This document shows positions 26,711 through 35,309 of a DNA stretch of 64,000 nucleotides, piece after piece. Each line of letters begins with the position of its first letter. The stretch's first letter is position 1. The notes below the pieces were generated by a model. That model saw only the letters and a list, made by a program, of their open reading frames with translations. It was not told where the DNA came from and did not search any database. The stretch is from assembly GCA_964432985.1 (NCBI GenBank), contig CAYSPT010000017.1, positions 20,176-84,175 on the forward strand, written 5' to 3'. A program made the translations under genes and the position numbers. The DNA is from CAYSPT01 sp964432985. Lineage in GTDB: Bacteria; Muiribacteriota; CAYSPT01.

Positions 26711-29700
26711 ATGTATAAGAAATGGATCCGTGTGGTTTTCATGCTGATCCTGATTGCTTTGTACCCCGTGTTTCCCTGTGTCGGCGAACAGGCTGCTAAC
26801 TCAACGTCTTCCTCCATGGCGGTGCCTCGGGAGATCACCCTCTCCATACTGGTTACCAAGCCCGGTTTCACCAGGGAACCGCCCGTTACCGTGATAGTGA
26901 AACCCAATGACGGCGGTTTTACCGGAAGTGTAACCGCTTTCTTTTCGGATGATGGATTTTCCGGTCCCGGCAGCGATGCAACCGGGGACCCAACCAGGCA
27001 TCCGGTGGCATTCGCTGAACTCATGATAGCAGAGTCTGATGATCCGTCCCTCAAGGGCTTGAAAAGTATTTCGCAGGAAAACGGATCGTTCACGCTCGTG
27101 CTGCGAGCAGGCGGTAATACAGCAGGCGGTAATACCGTAAGCGGTAGTAATTTGAAATCGATGGATTTCCGGCTTTCGCTCGACACCGCTCCTTTCAGGC
27201 AACTGGCCGAGGCCCGGGATAAGCTATCTTCATCCGGGAGAATACCGTATCTGGACGTTGACCGCCTGGCAAAAAAATGTATCCCGGTTATTCTTTCCGG
27301 GGACACAACAAGCGTCCAGGCGGTTCAAAAGGCCTTTCAGTACGAAGAACGTCTTCTGCGCGAGTTTGCCTTATTCAAAGAAAAACTCGAGAATTCCACT
27401 GATCGCCTGGCTGCAGTTCTGCTGCCGCTTCTCTCCGGACTCGATGCGTGGTGGTGTGCCCGGACGATTCCCGAGCCTTCCGTGATTACCGGCCCCCCAT
27501 TTTCTCTTTCCCGTAGTGCCATGGCATTGTGCAGCCCCATGTTGTCACCCGGACGATTTGCAACCACGACCATCATCAGCTTATGGGATATCCTGGAAAC
27601 CGAATCCCTGCTTCATACACACGATTCAGTTCAAGGTGGTCCGTATCCCGTGTGGGACATCATCATCAGTTCATGCCTGAAAGCCATCAAGTCAGAAGCC
27701 AGCGCCGAGCAATTTACCCGGCATCTAAAACAGGGACTTGTCAAAGAGTTTCTGCGCAGAGCGGAAAAGCAACTCGAAGCAGTCATTCCCGCATTACGGG
27801 CCTTTTCTATTGAGGATACACAAATAATCCACCTCCAGGAGCAAGCACGGAAATTATCCACCGGAGAAATCCTTCACAAAGATATCATTTCACAAGCTGA
27901 AACCAAATTTGTGGCTGTTACTCCTTTAACCGATGACAATCTCATAGAGTGGTGGGAGCGTCAGGTAGTCCCCAACTCTGCTGACGTACTTTCCCGTTTG
28001 ACCAATGAGTTGCTGCTGATTCTGGAAGCACCGTTTTTGCTCACCGACACCCACACAACCGCATCATCCGATACCAGAGTGCTTCTCCGCCATGAGCGGG
28101 AAGAACTGGAAGTGTTTCTCGACCGGGAAAAAATCAGGTTTCTCGAACTGAGTTTTTCTATTAAAAGGACGCTCTCCACTCCAAACAACCCAAAAAATTG
28201 CGCTGAACTCGAGCAGCATCTGGAGAAATGGCTTTGTTATTCTGTGTTCCACCATCATCTGATACATTCTCTTCTCCGGTTCGGACAACTGCAGGACTGG
28301 AATTCGGTGAAAGATATCTTTGGTGTGCAGGGACGTATTAATCACACCTTTACCCTGCTGCTCGAGGAACTGTCGTCTCGTGCAACTGATCACATCAAAA
28401 CTTCCCAGCCTGATGATCAAACTCCAGAGCTTACATCTCCTGCACAGCGGTTTGAACGTCTGGCCGGGGATATCGCCGGTCTGCTGGTCATGTATGAAAA
28501 TGTTTTGTCCGATGTGAGAAACACTGTTTGTGCCGCCCGGTTCCCGGTTAAACCCTGTGTAGTGCTTCTCAGAACGGGCATCCGGGCAATGGAACATGAT
28601 TCAACAAGGAAGCAACAGGAGTATGGCTTATTGCTCGAAACGGTAAACATGGGCTTGGGGAGTCTAGGGCAAACTACCATTTTACTGAAGAGCGATGAGC
28701 CTTCCACGTGGGAATGGAGCCAGGTAGCGGCTGATCCGGAGGTTGCTTTTCTCGACATATCCAGCTTCGATACCGCCGTGTCGGTACCCGCCTCCACTGA
28801 TCGTCCACGTTTCCTGGAAATTACTGTATCAATCGAAAAGAGTGATTCTGGTTCCGGAGAGATTATTTCCCTCCCGTTCGGGACGCTGTACCCACCCGTC
28901 ATTAAGACGTTGGATTTCAAAACTGCCGCCGGGGAACAGCCGGTGATTCAATTGACTGTTTCAGAGAACGGAACATCACCTGCAGCGGTAGGAATGTGGT
29001 TCGACGCTGCTCCTCTCCAGGGAAAAGCTGATGGTACTTTTCCGCCCACTCTGGCTTTTCCAGCACCGCACATAATCAAACCGGGCACGCGTTACGTCAG
29101 GGCTGCGGTGGCGAACGTAGATGGAAAGGTGGCTGCCGCCGGCAGGTTGATTCGTGTTCCAGGCCCAGGATGGACCGGCCGGACCGCCTGGGCGGTTGTA
29201 ATTGTTGTAGTGATATCTCTGCTGCTGGCATTTCGGGCACGGGGAATAAAAGAACTCGAACGGCTGATACGCAAACGAACCTTGAAATCCCAACTGCAGG
29301 AACTCAAGCAACTGTACCGCGAGAAGCTCATCTCGCTGGGGAAACAGCTGCTTTCTTATCCCGAAGCAGATCCCGAAACAGAATCGTTACCCCCGCGGCT
29401 CAAAGAGATACACAATGATTGTGAACGACTGCTTGTCAATCGCAGAGATATATCCGGATCAATCGATGGTGTTCTCAAAGAAGAAGCCGTGGTCGGAGAG
29501 TTCTCCGGAACCTGGGAAAAGGTCAAAAGCATGGTCTCTCACCTTAAAGAGCTAAAGGATGAATTGGCCAGGCTGGATGAAGCAATCGAATCAGCATACC
29601 TCTTTGCCGGGCGAGCTGTCTCGGAAGAGAAATGGTCCGAGAAAATAGATTATCGCATTGCTGCCGAACTACATGAACTGGCAGTTACAATCGAGCAAAT

Positions 29701-29806
29701 ACGCAGAAATCTTCATGAAACCCGCGCCCGTATCCAGACGGTGGAGAAATCGGATGAAAGAACCAACGATACCAGTGGATCAGTCCCAGACGGACTATCC
29801 TCTTAG
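26711..29806 (+). CDS. Large exported membrane-anchored protein, unknown
   Basis: Not recognised. 1031 residues: signal peptide or anchor (IRVVFMLILIALYPVFPCVG, about 6-25), an 800-residue outer part, one membrane helix (WAVVIVVVISLLLAF, near 820-836) and a cytosolic coiled-coil tail of about 190 residues (IKELERLIRKRTLKSQLQELKQLYREKL). The outer part has beta-rich ends and a long helical middle (roughly 190-600). A 15-bp tandem repeat adds a Gly/Asn-rich AGGNTAGGNTVSGSN loop. GAAAGGGGG lies before the ATG. It follows the response regulator by 43 bases and overlaps tatC by 53 bases, so it may be a regulated envelope protein that talks to the cytosol. No enzymatic motif is visible. Confidence 0.7.
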   Translation: MYKKWIRVVFMLILIALYPVFPCVGEQAANSTSSSMAVPREITLSILVTKPGFTREPPVTVIVKPNDGGFTGSVTAFFSDDGFSGPGSDATGDPTRHPVAFAELMIAESDDPSLKGLKSISQENGSFTLVLRAGGNTAGGNTVSGSNLKSMDFRLSLDTAPFRQLAEARDKLSSSGRIPYLDVDRLAKKCIPVILSGDTTSVQAVQKAFQYEERLLREFALFKEKLENSTDRLAAVLLPLLSGLDAWWCARTIPEPSVITGPPFSLSRSAMALCSPMLSPGRFATTTIISLWDILETESLLHTHDSVQGGPYPVWDIIISSCLKAIKSEASAEQFTRHLKQGLVKEFLRRAEKQLEAVIPALRAFSIEDTQIIHLQEQARKLSTGEILHKDIISQAETKFVAVTPLTDDNLIEWWERQVVPNSADVLSRLTNELLLILEAPFLLTDTHTTASSDTRVLLRHEREELEVFLDREKIRFLELSFSIKRTLSTPNNPKNCAELEQHLEKWLCYSVFHHHLIHSLLRFGQLQDWNSVKDIFGVQGRINHTFTLLLEELSSRATDHIKTSQPDDQTPELTSPAQRFERLAGDIAGLLVMYENVLSDVRNTVCAARFPVKPCVVLLRTGIRAMEHDSTRKQQEYGLLLETVNMGLGSLGQTTILLKSDEPSTWEWSQVAADPEVAFLDISSFDTAVSVPASTDRPRFLEITVSIEKSDSGSGEIISLPFGTLYPPVIKTLDFKTAAGEQPVIQLTVSENGTSPAAVGMWFDAAPLQGKADGTFPPTLAFPAPHIIKPGTRYVRAAVANVDGKVAAAGRLIRVPGPGWTGRTAWAVVIVVVISLLLAFRARGIKELERLIRKRTLKSQLQELKQLYREKLISLGKQLLSYPEADPETESLPPRLKEIHNDCERLLVNRRDISGSIDGVLKEEAVVGEFSGTWEKVKSMVSHLKELKDELARLDEAIESAYLFAGRAVSEEKWSEKIDYRIAAELHELAVTIEQIRRNLHETRARIQTVEKSDERTNDTSGSVPDGLSS
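27107..27150 (+). repeat. 15-bp in-frame tandem repeat
   Basis: GCAGGCGGTAATACA occurs twice with a degenerate third copy. It encodes a flexible Gly/Asn/Thr loop within the 1031-residue protein. Confidence 0.85.
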
Positions 29807-30488
29807 TCTGAGTGATCATTTGGAGGAGTTGCGAAGGCGTCTCATTATATGTCTCACTCTGGTAGTAGTGTGTTCTGCCGTCTCTTTTCTGAAAAGCAAG
29901 GTAATCCTCACCTGGCTCAAGCAGTGGATTTCACGTCAGGTATCCTTCGAACTCCTAGCGTTTTCTCCGGCTGAGACCTTTCTGGCACTGATAAAAATAT
30001 CTTTTTTTCTGGGACTTCTTCTTTCAAGCCCCATCGTGCTGTACCACATCTGGCGTTTCGTTCTACCGGCACTGACAAAACGGGAAAAAGGTGTTTTGAG
30101 AATAGTGGTCCCTCTCTCTCTTGTTCTGTTTCTGACCGGTGCTTTTTTTGCTCTTACAGTAATGGTGCCGGTATCCTTGAAGGTGCTGCTTGAGATAGCA
30201 GGTGACAGTGTCCTGTCACAACTCTCCGTCGGACGATTTGTCAGCTACGTGGGTTTTTGTGTATTTCTCCTGGCCCTGGTCTTTCAGCTCCCCCTGGTCC
30301 TGGTGGTTCTTAAGAAGGTAGGGCGTTTGCAGGCAGAACCGCTTCGGCGCAACCGTAAATATGTAGTATTAATGATATTCATTCTCGCAGCCGCCTTTAC
30401 CCCTCCCGACCCGATTACGCAACTCCTGATGGCGATTCCACTCCTCGTTCTCTTTGAATTGAGCGTATTTTTGATGAAAATTTTTTAA
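29754..30488 (+). CDS. tatC: Twin-arginine translocase subunit TatC
   Basis: Six-helix membrane protein that recognises twin-arginine signals and exports folded proteins. Family features: N-terminal LSDHLEELRRRLIICL (the conserved HLxELRxR), FSPAETFLALIKISFFLG (the first periplasmic loop and helix 2), FVLPALTKREKG, and AAFTPPDPITQLLMAIPL near the end. It is 244 residues, normal size. The ATG has GGAGAAA seven bases upstream and lies inside the end of the previous gene. No tatA or tatB is nearby in the window. HypA, HypB and MoeA at 53.6-55.9 kb suggest that hydrogenase or molybdenum enzymes could be its cargo, but no such enzyme is encoded here. Confidence 0.95.
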   Translation: MKEPTIPVDQSQTDYPLSLSDHLEELRRRLIICLTLVVVCSAVSFLKSKVILTWLKQWISRQVSFELLAFSPAETFLALIKISFFLGLLLSSPIVLYHIWRFVLPALTKREKGVLRIVVPLSLVLFLTGAFFALTVMVPVSLKVLLEIAGDSVLSQLSVGRFVSYVGFCVFLLALVFQLPLVLVVLKKVGRLQAEPLRRNRKYVVLMIFILAAAFTPPDPITQLLMAIPLLVLFELSVFLMKIF

Positions 30489-30567
30489 AATATTCATCTA
30501 TTGCGAGTAAAAGTCCATTACAAGCGCTAAATTCAATTTATATACATCTAATCGACTGCTATCAGAT

Positions 30568-30596
30568 TTGTATCCATGGCAAAAGCGGGCTATAGT
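30568..30596 (+). promoter_or_regulatory. groESL promoter
   Basis: TTGTAT (30568-30573), 17-base spacer, TATAGT (30591-30596). The CIRCE operator starts nine bases after the -10, as in other HrcA-controlled operons. Confidence 0.75.
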
Positions 30597-30604
30597 AGAC
30601 GCTG

Positions 30605-30631
30605 TTAGCACTCAACCAAGTCGAGTGCTAC
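30605..30631 (+). promoter_or_regulatory. CIRCE operator bound by HrcA
   Basis: TTAGCACTC, nine bases, GAGTGCTAC; this differs from the CIRCE consensus only at the last base. It is placed over the expected transcription start of groES, and hrcA lies downstream at 32936, so heat-shock repression by HrcA is well supported. Confidence 0.95.
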
Positions 30632-30667
30632 TATTATACTGAAACTTACTGGGAAGGAGGGTGTTCT

Positions 30668-30961
30668 ATGGATCTGAGACCTCTTGGAGACAAGGTGGTT
30701 GTAAAGCCCAAAAATGAAGAAGAAGTCACTAAAGGTGGCATCGTTCTTCCCGATACGGCTGCCAAAGAACGGCCGCAGGAAGGCGAAGTTATCTCGGTTG
30801 GCAAAGGGCGTATTCTGGACAGTGGTGAACGGGTCGGGATGGAAGTCAAGCCGAATGACCGCGTGATTTTCTCGAAGTATTCCGGCACTGAGTTCAAGAT
30901 CGACGAAGAAGATTATTTGATTCTTAGTGAAAAAGACATCCTGGCCATTATAGAAAGCTAG
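30668..30961 (+). CDS. groES: Co-chaperonin GroES
   Basis: The 10-kDa lid of the GroEL chamber. MDLRPLGDKVVVKPKNEEEVTKGGIVLPDTA is the family start, the mobile loop follows (residues about 17-34), and VIFSKYSGTEFKIDEEDYLILSEKDILAII is the family end. 97 residues, standard. GAAGGAGGG lies before the ATG. First gene after CIRCE and followed by groEL after 78 bases. Confidence 0.98.
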   Translation: MDLRPLGDKVVVKPKNEEEVTKGGIVLPDTAAKERPQEGEVISVGKGRILDSGERVGMEVKPNDRVIFSKYSGTEFKIDEEDYLILSEKDILAIIES

Positions 30962-31039
30962 CCCGTATAATTTGTGAATTATTTATAATTTATGAATTAT
31001 CGAGGCTGGAAAATTAGCAGTTTGAAAGGAGCATAACAT

Positions 31040-32680
31040 ATGCCGAAGGTATTGAAATTTCGCGAGGATGCCCGGCACGCCCTGGAGCGGGGTATAAACA
31101 CCCTGGCCGACGCGGTCAAGGTAACTCTTGGTCCCAAGGGCTGCAACGTGATCCTCGATAAAAGTTTTGGTTCTCCGACCATTACCAACGATGGTGTGAC
31201 CATCGCCAAGGAGATCGAAATCGAAGACAAATTCGAGAACATGGGCGCTCAGCTCATGAAAGAAGTTGCCACCAAAACCCAGGACGTGGCCGGTGACGGA
31301 ACCACCACCGCTACGATTCTGGCCCAGACTATGATCCGGGAAGGCATGAAGAACGCCATTGCCGGAATCAGCCCGGTGGCCATGAAGCGCGGGATGGAGA
31401 AAGCAACCCACAAAGTAGTGGAAAATATAAAAGAAGCCAGCGTTCCCATCGAGACAAAGGAGAAAATCACCCAGGTAGCGGCCATCTCCGCTGATGACCA
31501 CCAGATTGGCGAGTTGATCGCCGACGCCATGGACAAAGTAGGTAAAGACGGGGTTATCACTGTAGAAGAAGCACAGGGGATCGAGACCACGCTGGACGTG
31601 GTCGAGGGTATGCAGTTTGACAAGGGTTATATTTCCCCGTATTTCATCACCGATTCCGAACGGATGGAATGCGCTCTGGAAGAGCCCTTTCTGTTGATTC
31701 TGGACAGCAAGATCAGCTCCATGAAGGATCTCCTGCCGATACTGGAGAAGATCGTCCAGACCGGCAAACCCCTCATGATCATCTCGGAAGATGTCGAGGG
31801 CGAAGCCCTGGCCACCCTGGTGGTCAACAAGCTCCGCGGCACGCTGCAGGTCGCTGCCGTGAAAGCCCCCGGGTTCGGTGACCGCCGCAAAGCCATGCTC
31901 GAAGACATAGCTATCCTCACCGGTGGGCGGAAGATCTCTGAGGAGATCGGTCTCAAGCTCGAGAACGCCACCGTAGATATGCTGGGTCGGGCCAAGAAGG
32001 TGAACATCACCAAGGATGAGACCACTATCGTCGAAGGTAGGGGTAAAGAAGAAGACATCAAGAACCGGATCGCCCAGATCAGGACAGAGTACGATCAGAG
32101 CGATTCCGATTACGACCGCGAAAAACTGCAGGAACGTCTGGCCAAGCTCGTAGGCGGTGTGGCCGTTATCAAGGTCGGCGCCGCAACCGAGACCGAGATG
32201 AAGGAAAAGAAGACCCGCATCGAGGACGCCCTGGCAGCCACCCGTTCGGCGGTTGAAGAGGGTATCGTCCCCGGCGGCGGTGTGACACTTATCAACATCC
32301 TGCCGGTTCTCAATGACCTTACTTCCGAGAATAATGAGGAACAGGTCGGTATCAACATCGTGAGAAGGGCACTCGAGGAGCCGCTCAGGCAGATCGCAGC
32401 CAACGCTGGAATGGAAGGTTCGGTCGTGGTGGAGCATGTGAAGAAGCTGGAAAAAGGCCACGGGCTGAATGCGGCCACCGACGAGTACGTCAACATGTTC
32501 AAGGCTGGCATCGTCGATCCGGCGAAAGTCACACGCTCGGCCATACAGAACGCGGCTAGCATCGCCGGAATCCTGCTCACCACCGAGGTCCTGCTTACTG
32601 ATAAGCCGGAAGATAAAGACAAAGGTGGTATGCCCGCAGGAATGGGGATGCCTCCCGGTGGCATGGGTGGTATGTACTAG
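31040..32680 (+). CDS. groEL: Chaperonin GroEL
   Basis: The 60-kDa ATP-driven folding chamber subunit. Conserved segments are VTLGPKGCNVILDKSFGSPTITNDGVTIAK, the ATP-binding DVAGDGTTTATILAQ (near residue 85), VVEGMQFDKGYISPYF, KAPGFGDRRKAML, GGVAVIKVGAATETEMKEKK and VEEGIVPGGGVT. It ends in the usual GGM repeat tail (MPAGMGMPPGGMGGMY). Length 546 is normal. AAAGGAGC precedes the ATG. A terminator follows at 32802. Confidence 0.99.
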   Translation: MPKVLKFREDARHALERGINTLADAVKVTLGPKGCNVILDKSFGSPTITNDGVTIAKEIEIEDKFENMGAQLMKEVATKTQDVAGDGTTTATILAQTMIREGMKNAIAGISPVAMKRGMEKATHKVVENIKEASVPIETKEKITQVAAISADDHQIGELIADAMDKVGKDGVITVEEAQGIETTLDVVEGMQFDKGYISPYFITDSERMECALEEPFLLILDSKISSMKDLLPILEKIVQTGKPLMIISEDVEGEALATLVVNKLRGTLQVAAVKAPGFGDRRKAMLEDIAILTGGRKISEEIGLKLENATVDMLGRAKKVNITKDETTIVEGRGKEEDIKNRIAQIRTEYDQSDSDYDREKLQERLAKLVGGVAVIKVGAATETEMKEKKTRIEDALAATRSAVEEGIVPGGGVTLINILPVLNDLTSENNEEQVGINIVRRALEEPLRQIAANAGMEGSVVVEHVKKLEKGHGLNAATDEYVNMFKAGIVDPAKVTRSAIQNAASIAGILLTTEVLLTDKPEDKDKGGMPAGMGMPPGGMGGMY

Positions 32681-32724
32681 AATAGAGACGCTGTACCAAA
32701 CGTATGACACAACACCGGTAATTC

Positions 32725-32783
32725 TGCCCTCAGGCAGTTGGTGTCTGCTATCAGACAATTGATGTCTGCCCTCAGGCAGCTGG
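32725..32783. repeat. 21-bp tandem repeat downstream of groEL
   Basis: Units start TGCCCTCAGGCAG at 32725, TGCTATCAGACAA at 32746 and TGCCCTCAGGCAG at 32767. The first and third are alike and the middle one differs at five or more positions. Non-coding, just before the groEL terminator. Confidence 0.85.
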
Positions 32784-32801
32784 ACCGGTATGACTGTAAC
32801 G

Positions 32802-32847
32802 TCTCCAGGGTTTCGGTTGAAGTGATCGAAACCCTGGAGATTTCTTT
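32802..32847 (+). terminator. Rho-independent terminator of groESL
   Basis: A 14-bp perfect stem, TCTCCAGGGTTTCG and CGAAACCCTGGAGA, with an 11-base loop and TTTCTTT after it. Confidence 0.92.
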
Positions 32848-32874
32848 ATACTGCATTTTTCCTTGTACTGCTTT

Positions 32875-32906
32875 TTGCAGGAGAAAAGCCATATATATGA
32901 TATAAT
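32875..32906 (+). promoter_or_regulatory. Possible hrcA-dnaJ promoter
   Basis: An extended -10 (TGA-TATAAT, 32898-32906) with a TTGCAG 20 bases upstream, a longer spacer than usual. No CIRCE is seen here, so hrcA does not appear to repress itself through that site. Confidence 0.45.
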
Positions 32907-32935
32907 TAACATCGTTTCAGGGAGGTTCATACACC

Positions 32936-33988
32936 GTGCTCTCATCCAGAAAACAAGATATTTTAAAGGCTGTCATACAGGAGTATATCAAGACTGCCAA
33001 TCCGGTTGGCTCACGTACTATTTCCCGGAGCAGCGATCTCAGCTTGAGTGCGGCCACTATCAGAAATGAAATGTCCGATCTGGAAGAGGAGGGTTTCCTA
33101 AACCATCCCCACACATCCGCCGGACGGGTGCCCACCATCCACGGCTATCGGTTTTTCGTTGACTATCTGCTCAAGATGAAACGGCTTACCGAGGAGGAAC
33201 GGATCCGTCTTAAAAAAACGCTGGAAGATGTGAAACATAAACGGCATCAGGTCAGAGCATTAATCAAGCAGGCCAGTCGCCTTCTCGCTTCGATGTCCAG
33301 GTACACGAGCCTTATTATTACTCCTCACATCAAATCAACCAGACTGAAGAATATTCAACTGGTTTCTATTGACAGCCGTCATGTTCTCGTCGTCCTGGTG
33401 ACCGAATCCGGGCTGGTTGAAGACCATGTTATTACAGTAAACGAAGAAATAAATCAGGACAGCCTGAACGAAATCTCAACCCTTCTCAAGGCACGCATGA
33501 TGGGTCTTTCATTGAATGAAATAAAGAAGGCGGTTGAAGAAGAGTTCTCTGAAGAGTTCAACCATATCAAACGTTATGACGCATTGCTGCTCCAGAGTCT
33601 TGATGTCCTGCAGAACAGCCTGGCTCTTACCAACAGCGACAGCGAAGTCCAGATAGCAGGTATGTCACATATTTTGAGACAACCGGAGTTTCGTGACATT
33701 GATAACATCAAGCCAATAATGGAATTTCTGGAGAAAAAACAGGTATTATCGGACATTCTTGCAGAAGGCATTGATTTCTCCGACATCCGGGTTCTCATCG
33801 GCGATGAGGAAAAAAGAAATCCCGGTTATCTAACCCTTATCACTGCCCCATACCGGATGGGGGCGCGACCGGTTGGGACCGTGGCTCTTGTCGGACCTAC
33901 CAGGATGGAGTACGGACGGGCAATGGCTACGGTAAAGGAAATGGCCCAGATTCTGGGCAATGTATTAACCGAATACGATGAAGAATAG
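32936..33988 (+). CDS. hrcA: Heat-shock repressor HrcA
   Basis: Winged-helix repressor that binds CIRCE. N-terminal DNA-binding part: RKQDILKAVIQEYIKTANPVGSRTISR...LSLSAATIRNEMSDLEEEGFLNHPHTSAGRVPT (residues about 4-70), which is the HrcA signature. The C-terminal GAF-like part ends IDFSDIRVLIGDEEKRNPGYLTLITAPYRMG...GRAMATVKEMAQILGNVL. 350 residues is normal. GTG start with GGGAGG upstream. It overlaps dnaJ by 11 bases; grpE and dnaK, often in this operon, are not here. Target in the window: the CIRCE at 30605. Confidence 0.97.
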   Translation: MLSSRKQDILKAVIQEYIKTANPVGSRTISRSSDLSLSAATIRNEMSDLEEEGFLNHPHTSAGRVPTIHGYRFFVDYLLKMKRLTEEERIRLKKTLEDVKHKRHQVRALIKQASRLLASMSRYTSLIITPHIKSTRLKNIQLVSIDSRHVLVVLVTESGLVEDHVITVNEEINQDSLNEISTLLKARMMGLSLNEIKKAVEEEFSEEFNHIKRYDALLLQSLDVLQNSLALTNSDSEVQIAGMSHILRQPEFRDIDNIKPIMEFLEKKQVLSDILAEGIDFSDIRVLIGDEEKRNPGYLTLITAPYRMGARPVGTVALVGPTRMEYGRAMATVKEMAQILGNVLTEYDEE

Positions 33989-35039
33989 TCCCCATTCACA
34001 ATCCATACGCAGGGAACATGATTACTACAACCTGCTGGGTATACAACCAAACTCGTCATCCAGAGAGGTGCGGCAGGCTTTTCTTCAAATGGTCAGGCAT
34101 CTTCATCCCGACCGAAATCCGGGAGACCGCACTGCAGTCGAGCGTTTCAAAGAAGTAACGGAAGCGTACCGGGTCTTAAGCAACAATTCCGCGCGGCTCA
34201 AATATGATTGCTTTGGTTTACGGGAGGGAGCCACCGGCAGTGATGCGGCTGTGGGCAGTTTTAACCGCTACCAGCAGGGAAACACTATCACTATCGATCT
34301 TGACATAACACTGATCGAACATGTCAAAGGGACCTCCCGTACCGTGGTTTACAGCCGGAAGGTACGTTGTGGCACGTGCGGATCTCTTGAAAAAAAACCA
34401 TGCCCGCTGTGTACCGGGACCGGCAAAGTGGCCTTCGACGATGGTTTTAAACGGGTATCCCGTCCTTGTGTCTGCTGCCACGGAACCGGTCTCAAGGCTG
34501 AACCGTGTCGAAAATGTTCCAGTACCGGATTTTACCAGGTTGCCGAGTCCCGAAAAGTCAGACTGGAACCGGGAATGAGTGAGGGAGACAGCGTAAAACT
34601 GCCCGGGATGGGGCATCAGGGAATTAAGCCAGGTACCGCCGGAAACCTGGAGGTTGTTATTCATATTGGCGAATCGCAACCGTTTTATCTCGACAATGGT
34701 AAACTGTGGTGTGACGTCCCTGTCCCCCTGTCTGCGGCGGTACTCGGGGGGGAAGTGGAGGTTCCCACTCCCTGGGGTTGGAAAACCGTCTGTCTGGAAT
34801 CGGGGACGCAGCCCGGCTCTGTTGTGATTGCTGAAAATCTGGGACTGGCAAATAAGCGTGCAGGCACCTGGAAGAGAGATCCTCTGTATCTCAGGATAGA
34901 GCCCGAAATACCACGGGGCGATACACCTCAGTTACGGGCTTTATTTCGCAGGCTCGAGGAGCATGAGAACGGAGACCCATCTCCGGCCAGGTATGCGTAC
35001 GACGATATGCTGAAAGATTTTACCCAGAAAAAGCAGTAG
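33978..35039 (+). CDS. DnaJ-like co-chaperone lacking a G/F region
   Basis: A type I-like Hsp40. J domain at residues about 14-80 with the HPD motif at 43-45. Four cysteine pairs at C131/C134, C142/C145, C164/C167 and C177/C180; only pairs two and three are full CxxCxGxG motifs, while the first (CGTCGS) and fourth (CRKCSSTG) are altered. The C-terminal substrate-binding domain follows (VRLEPGMSEGDSVKLPGMG and DLYLRI-like LYLRIEPEIPRGD). Between the J domain and the zinc region there is no Gly/Phe-rich linker, which usually tunes DnaK stimulation. 353 residues. It may be the main DnaJ or a divergent paralogue. Translationally coupled to hrcA. Confidence 0.88.
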   Translation: MKNSPHSQSIRREHDYYNLLGIQPNSSSREVRQAFLQMVRHLHPDRNPGDRTAVERFKEVTEAYRVLSNNSARLKYDCFGLREGATGSDAAVGSFNRYQQGNTITIDLDITLIEHVKGTSRTVVYSRKVRCGTCGSLEKKPCPLCTGTGKVAFDDGFKRVSRPCVCCHGTGLKAEPCRKCSSTGFYQVAESRKVRLEPGMSEGDSVKLPGMGHQGIKPGTAGNLEVVIHIGESQPFYLDNGKLWCDVPVPLSAAVLGGEVEVPTPWGWKTVCLESGTQPGSVVIAENLGLANKRAGTWKRDPLYLRIEPEIPRGDTPQLRALFRRLEEHENGDPSPARYAYDDMLKDFTQKKQ

Positions 35040-35058
35040 GCCGAACAATTCATGAATA

Positions 35059-35290
35059 TTCGAAACGGAGCTTGCTTCGAAACGGAGCTTGCTTCGAAAC
35101 GGAGCTTGCTTCGNNNNNNNNNNNNNNNNNNNNNNNNNNNNNNNNNNNNNNNNNNNNNNNNNNNNNNNNNNNNNNNNNNNNNNNNNNNNNNNNNNNNNNN
35201 NNNNNNNNNNNNNTTCGAAACGGAGCTTGCTTCGAAACGGAGCTTGCTTCGAAACGGAGCTTGCTTCGTTACGGAGCTTGCTTCGTTACG
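35059..35290. repeat. 17-bp tandem array spanning an assembly gap
   Basis: The unit TTCGAAACGGAGCTTGC repeats on both sides of a run of 100 N: about three copies before and at least five after, the last ones with TTCGTTACGG variants. The unit is not a multiple of three, so the six-frame reading across it is not a real protein. True copy number is unknown because the assembly stopped in the array. Confidence 0.95.
35114..35213. other. Scaffold gap of exactly 100 N
   Basis: A round-number gap placed inside the 17-bp array. Its size is a placeholder, so coordinates after it are nominal. Confidence 0.99.
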
Positions 35291-35309
35291 AATGGAGGTG
35301 CTGAATCAC

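Noticed and set aside
26269..27306. Minus-strand open frame opposite the regulator and the 1031-residue gene
   Set aside because: Covers two real genes on the other strand, and no domain is visible.
30983..32758. Long minus-strand open frame opposite groEL
   Set aside because: It is the complement of a certain groEL gene, has no ribosome site and matches no family; strong codon bias of groEL keeps this frame open.
35052..35309. N-terminal extension RNGACFETELASKRSLL of the Big_5 protein
   Set aside because: It is translation of the 17-bp array through N bases; a GTG with a proper ribosome site and a signal peptide starts after it.
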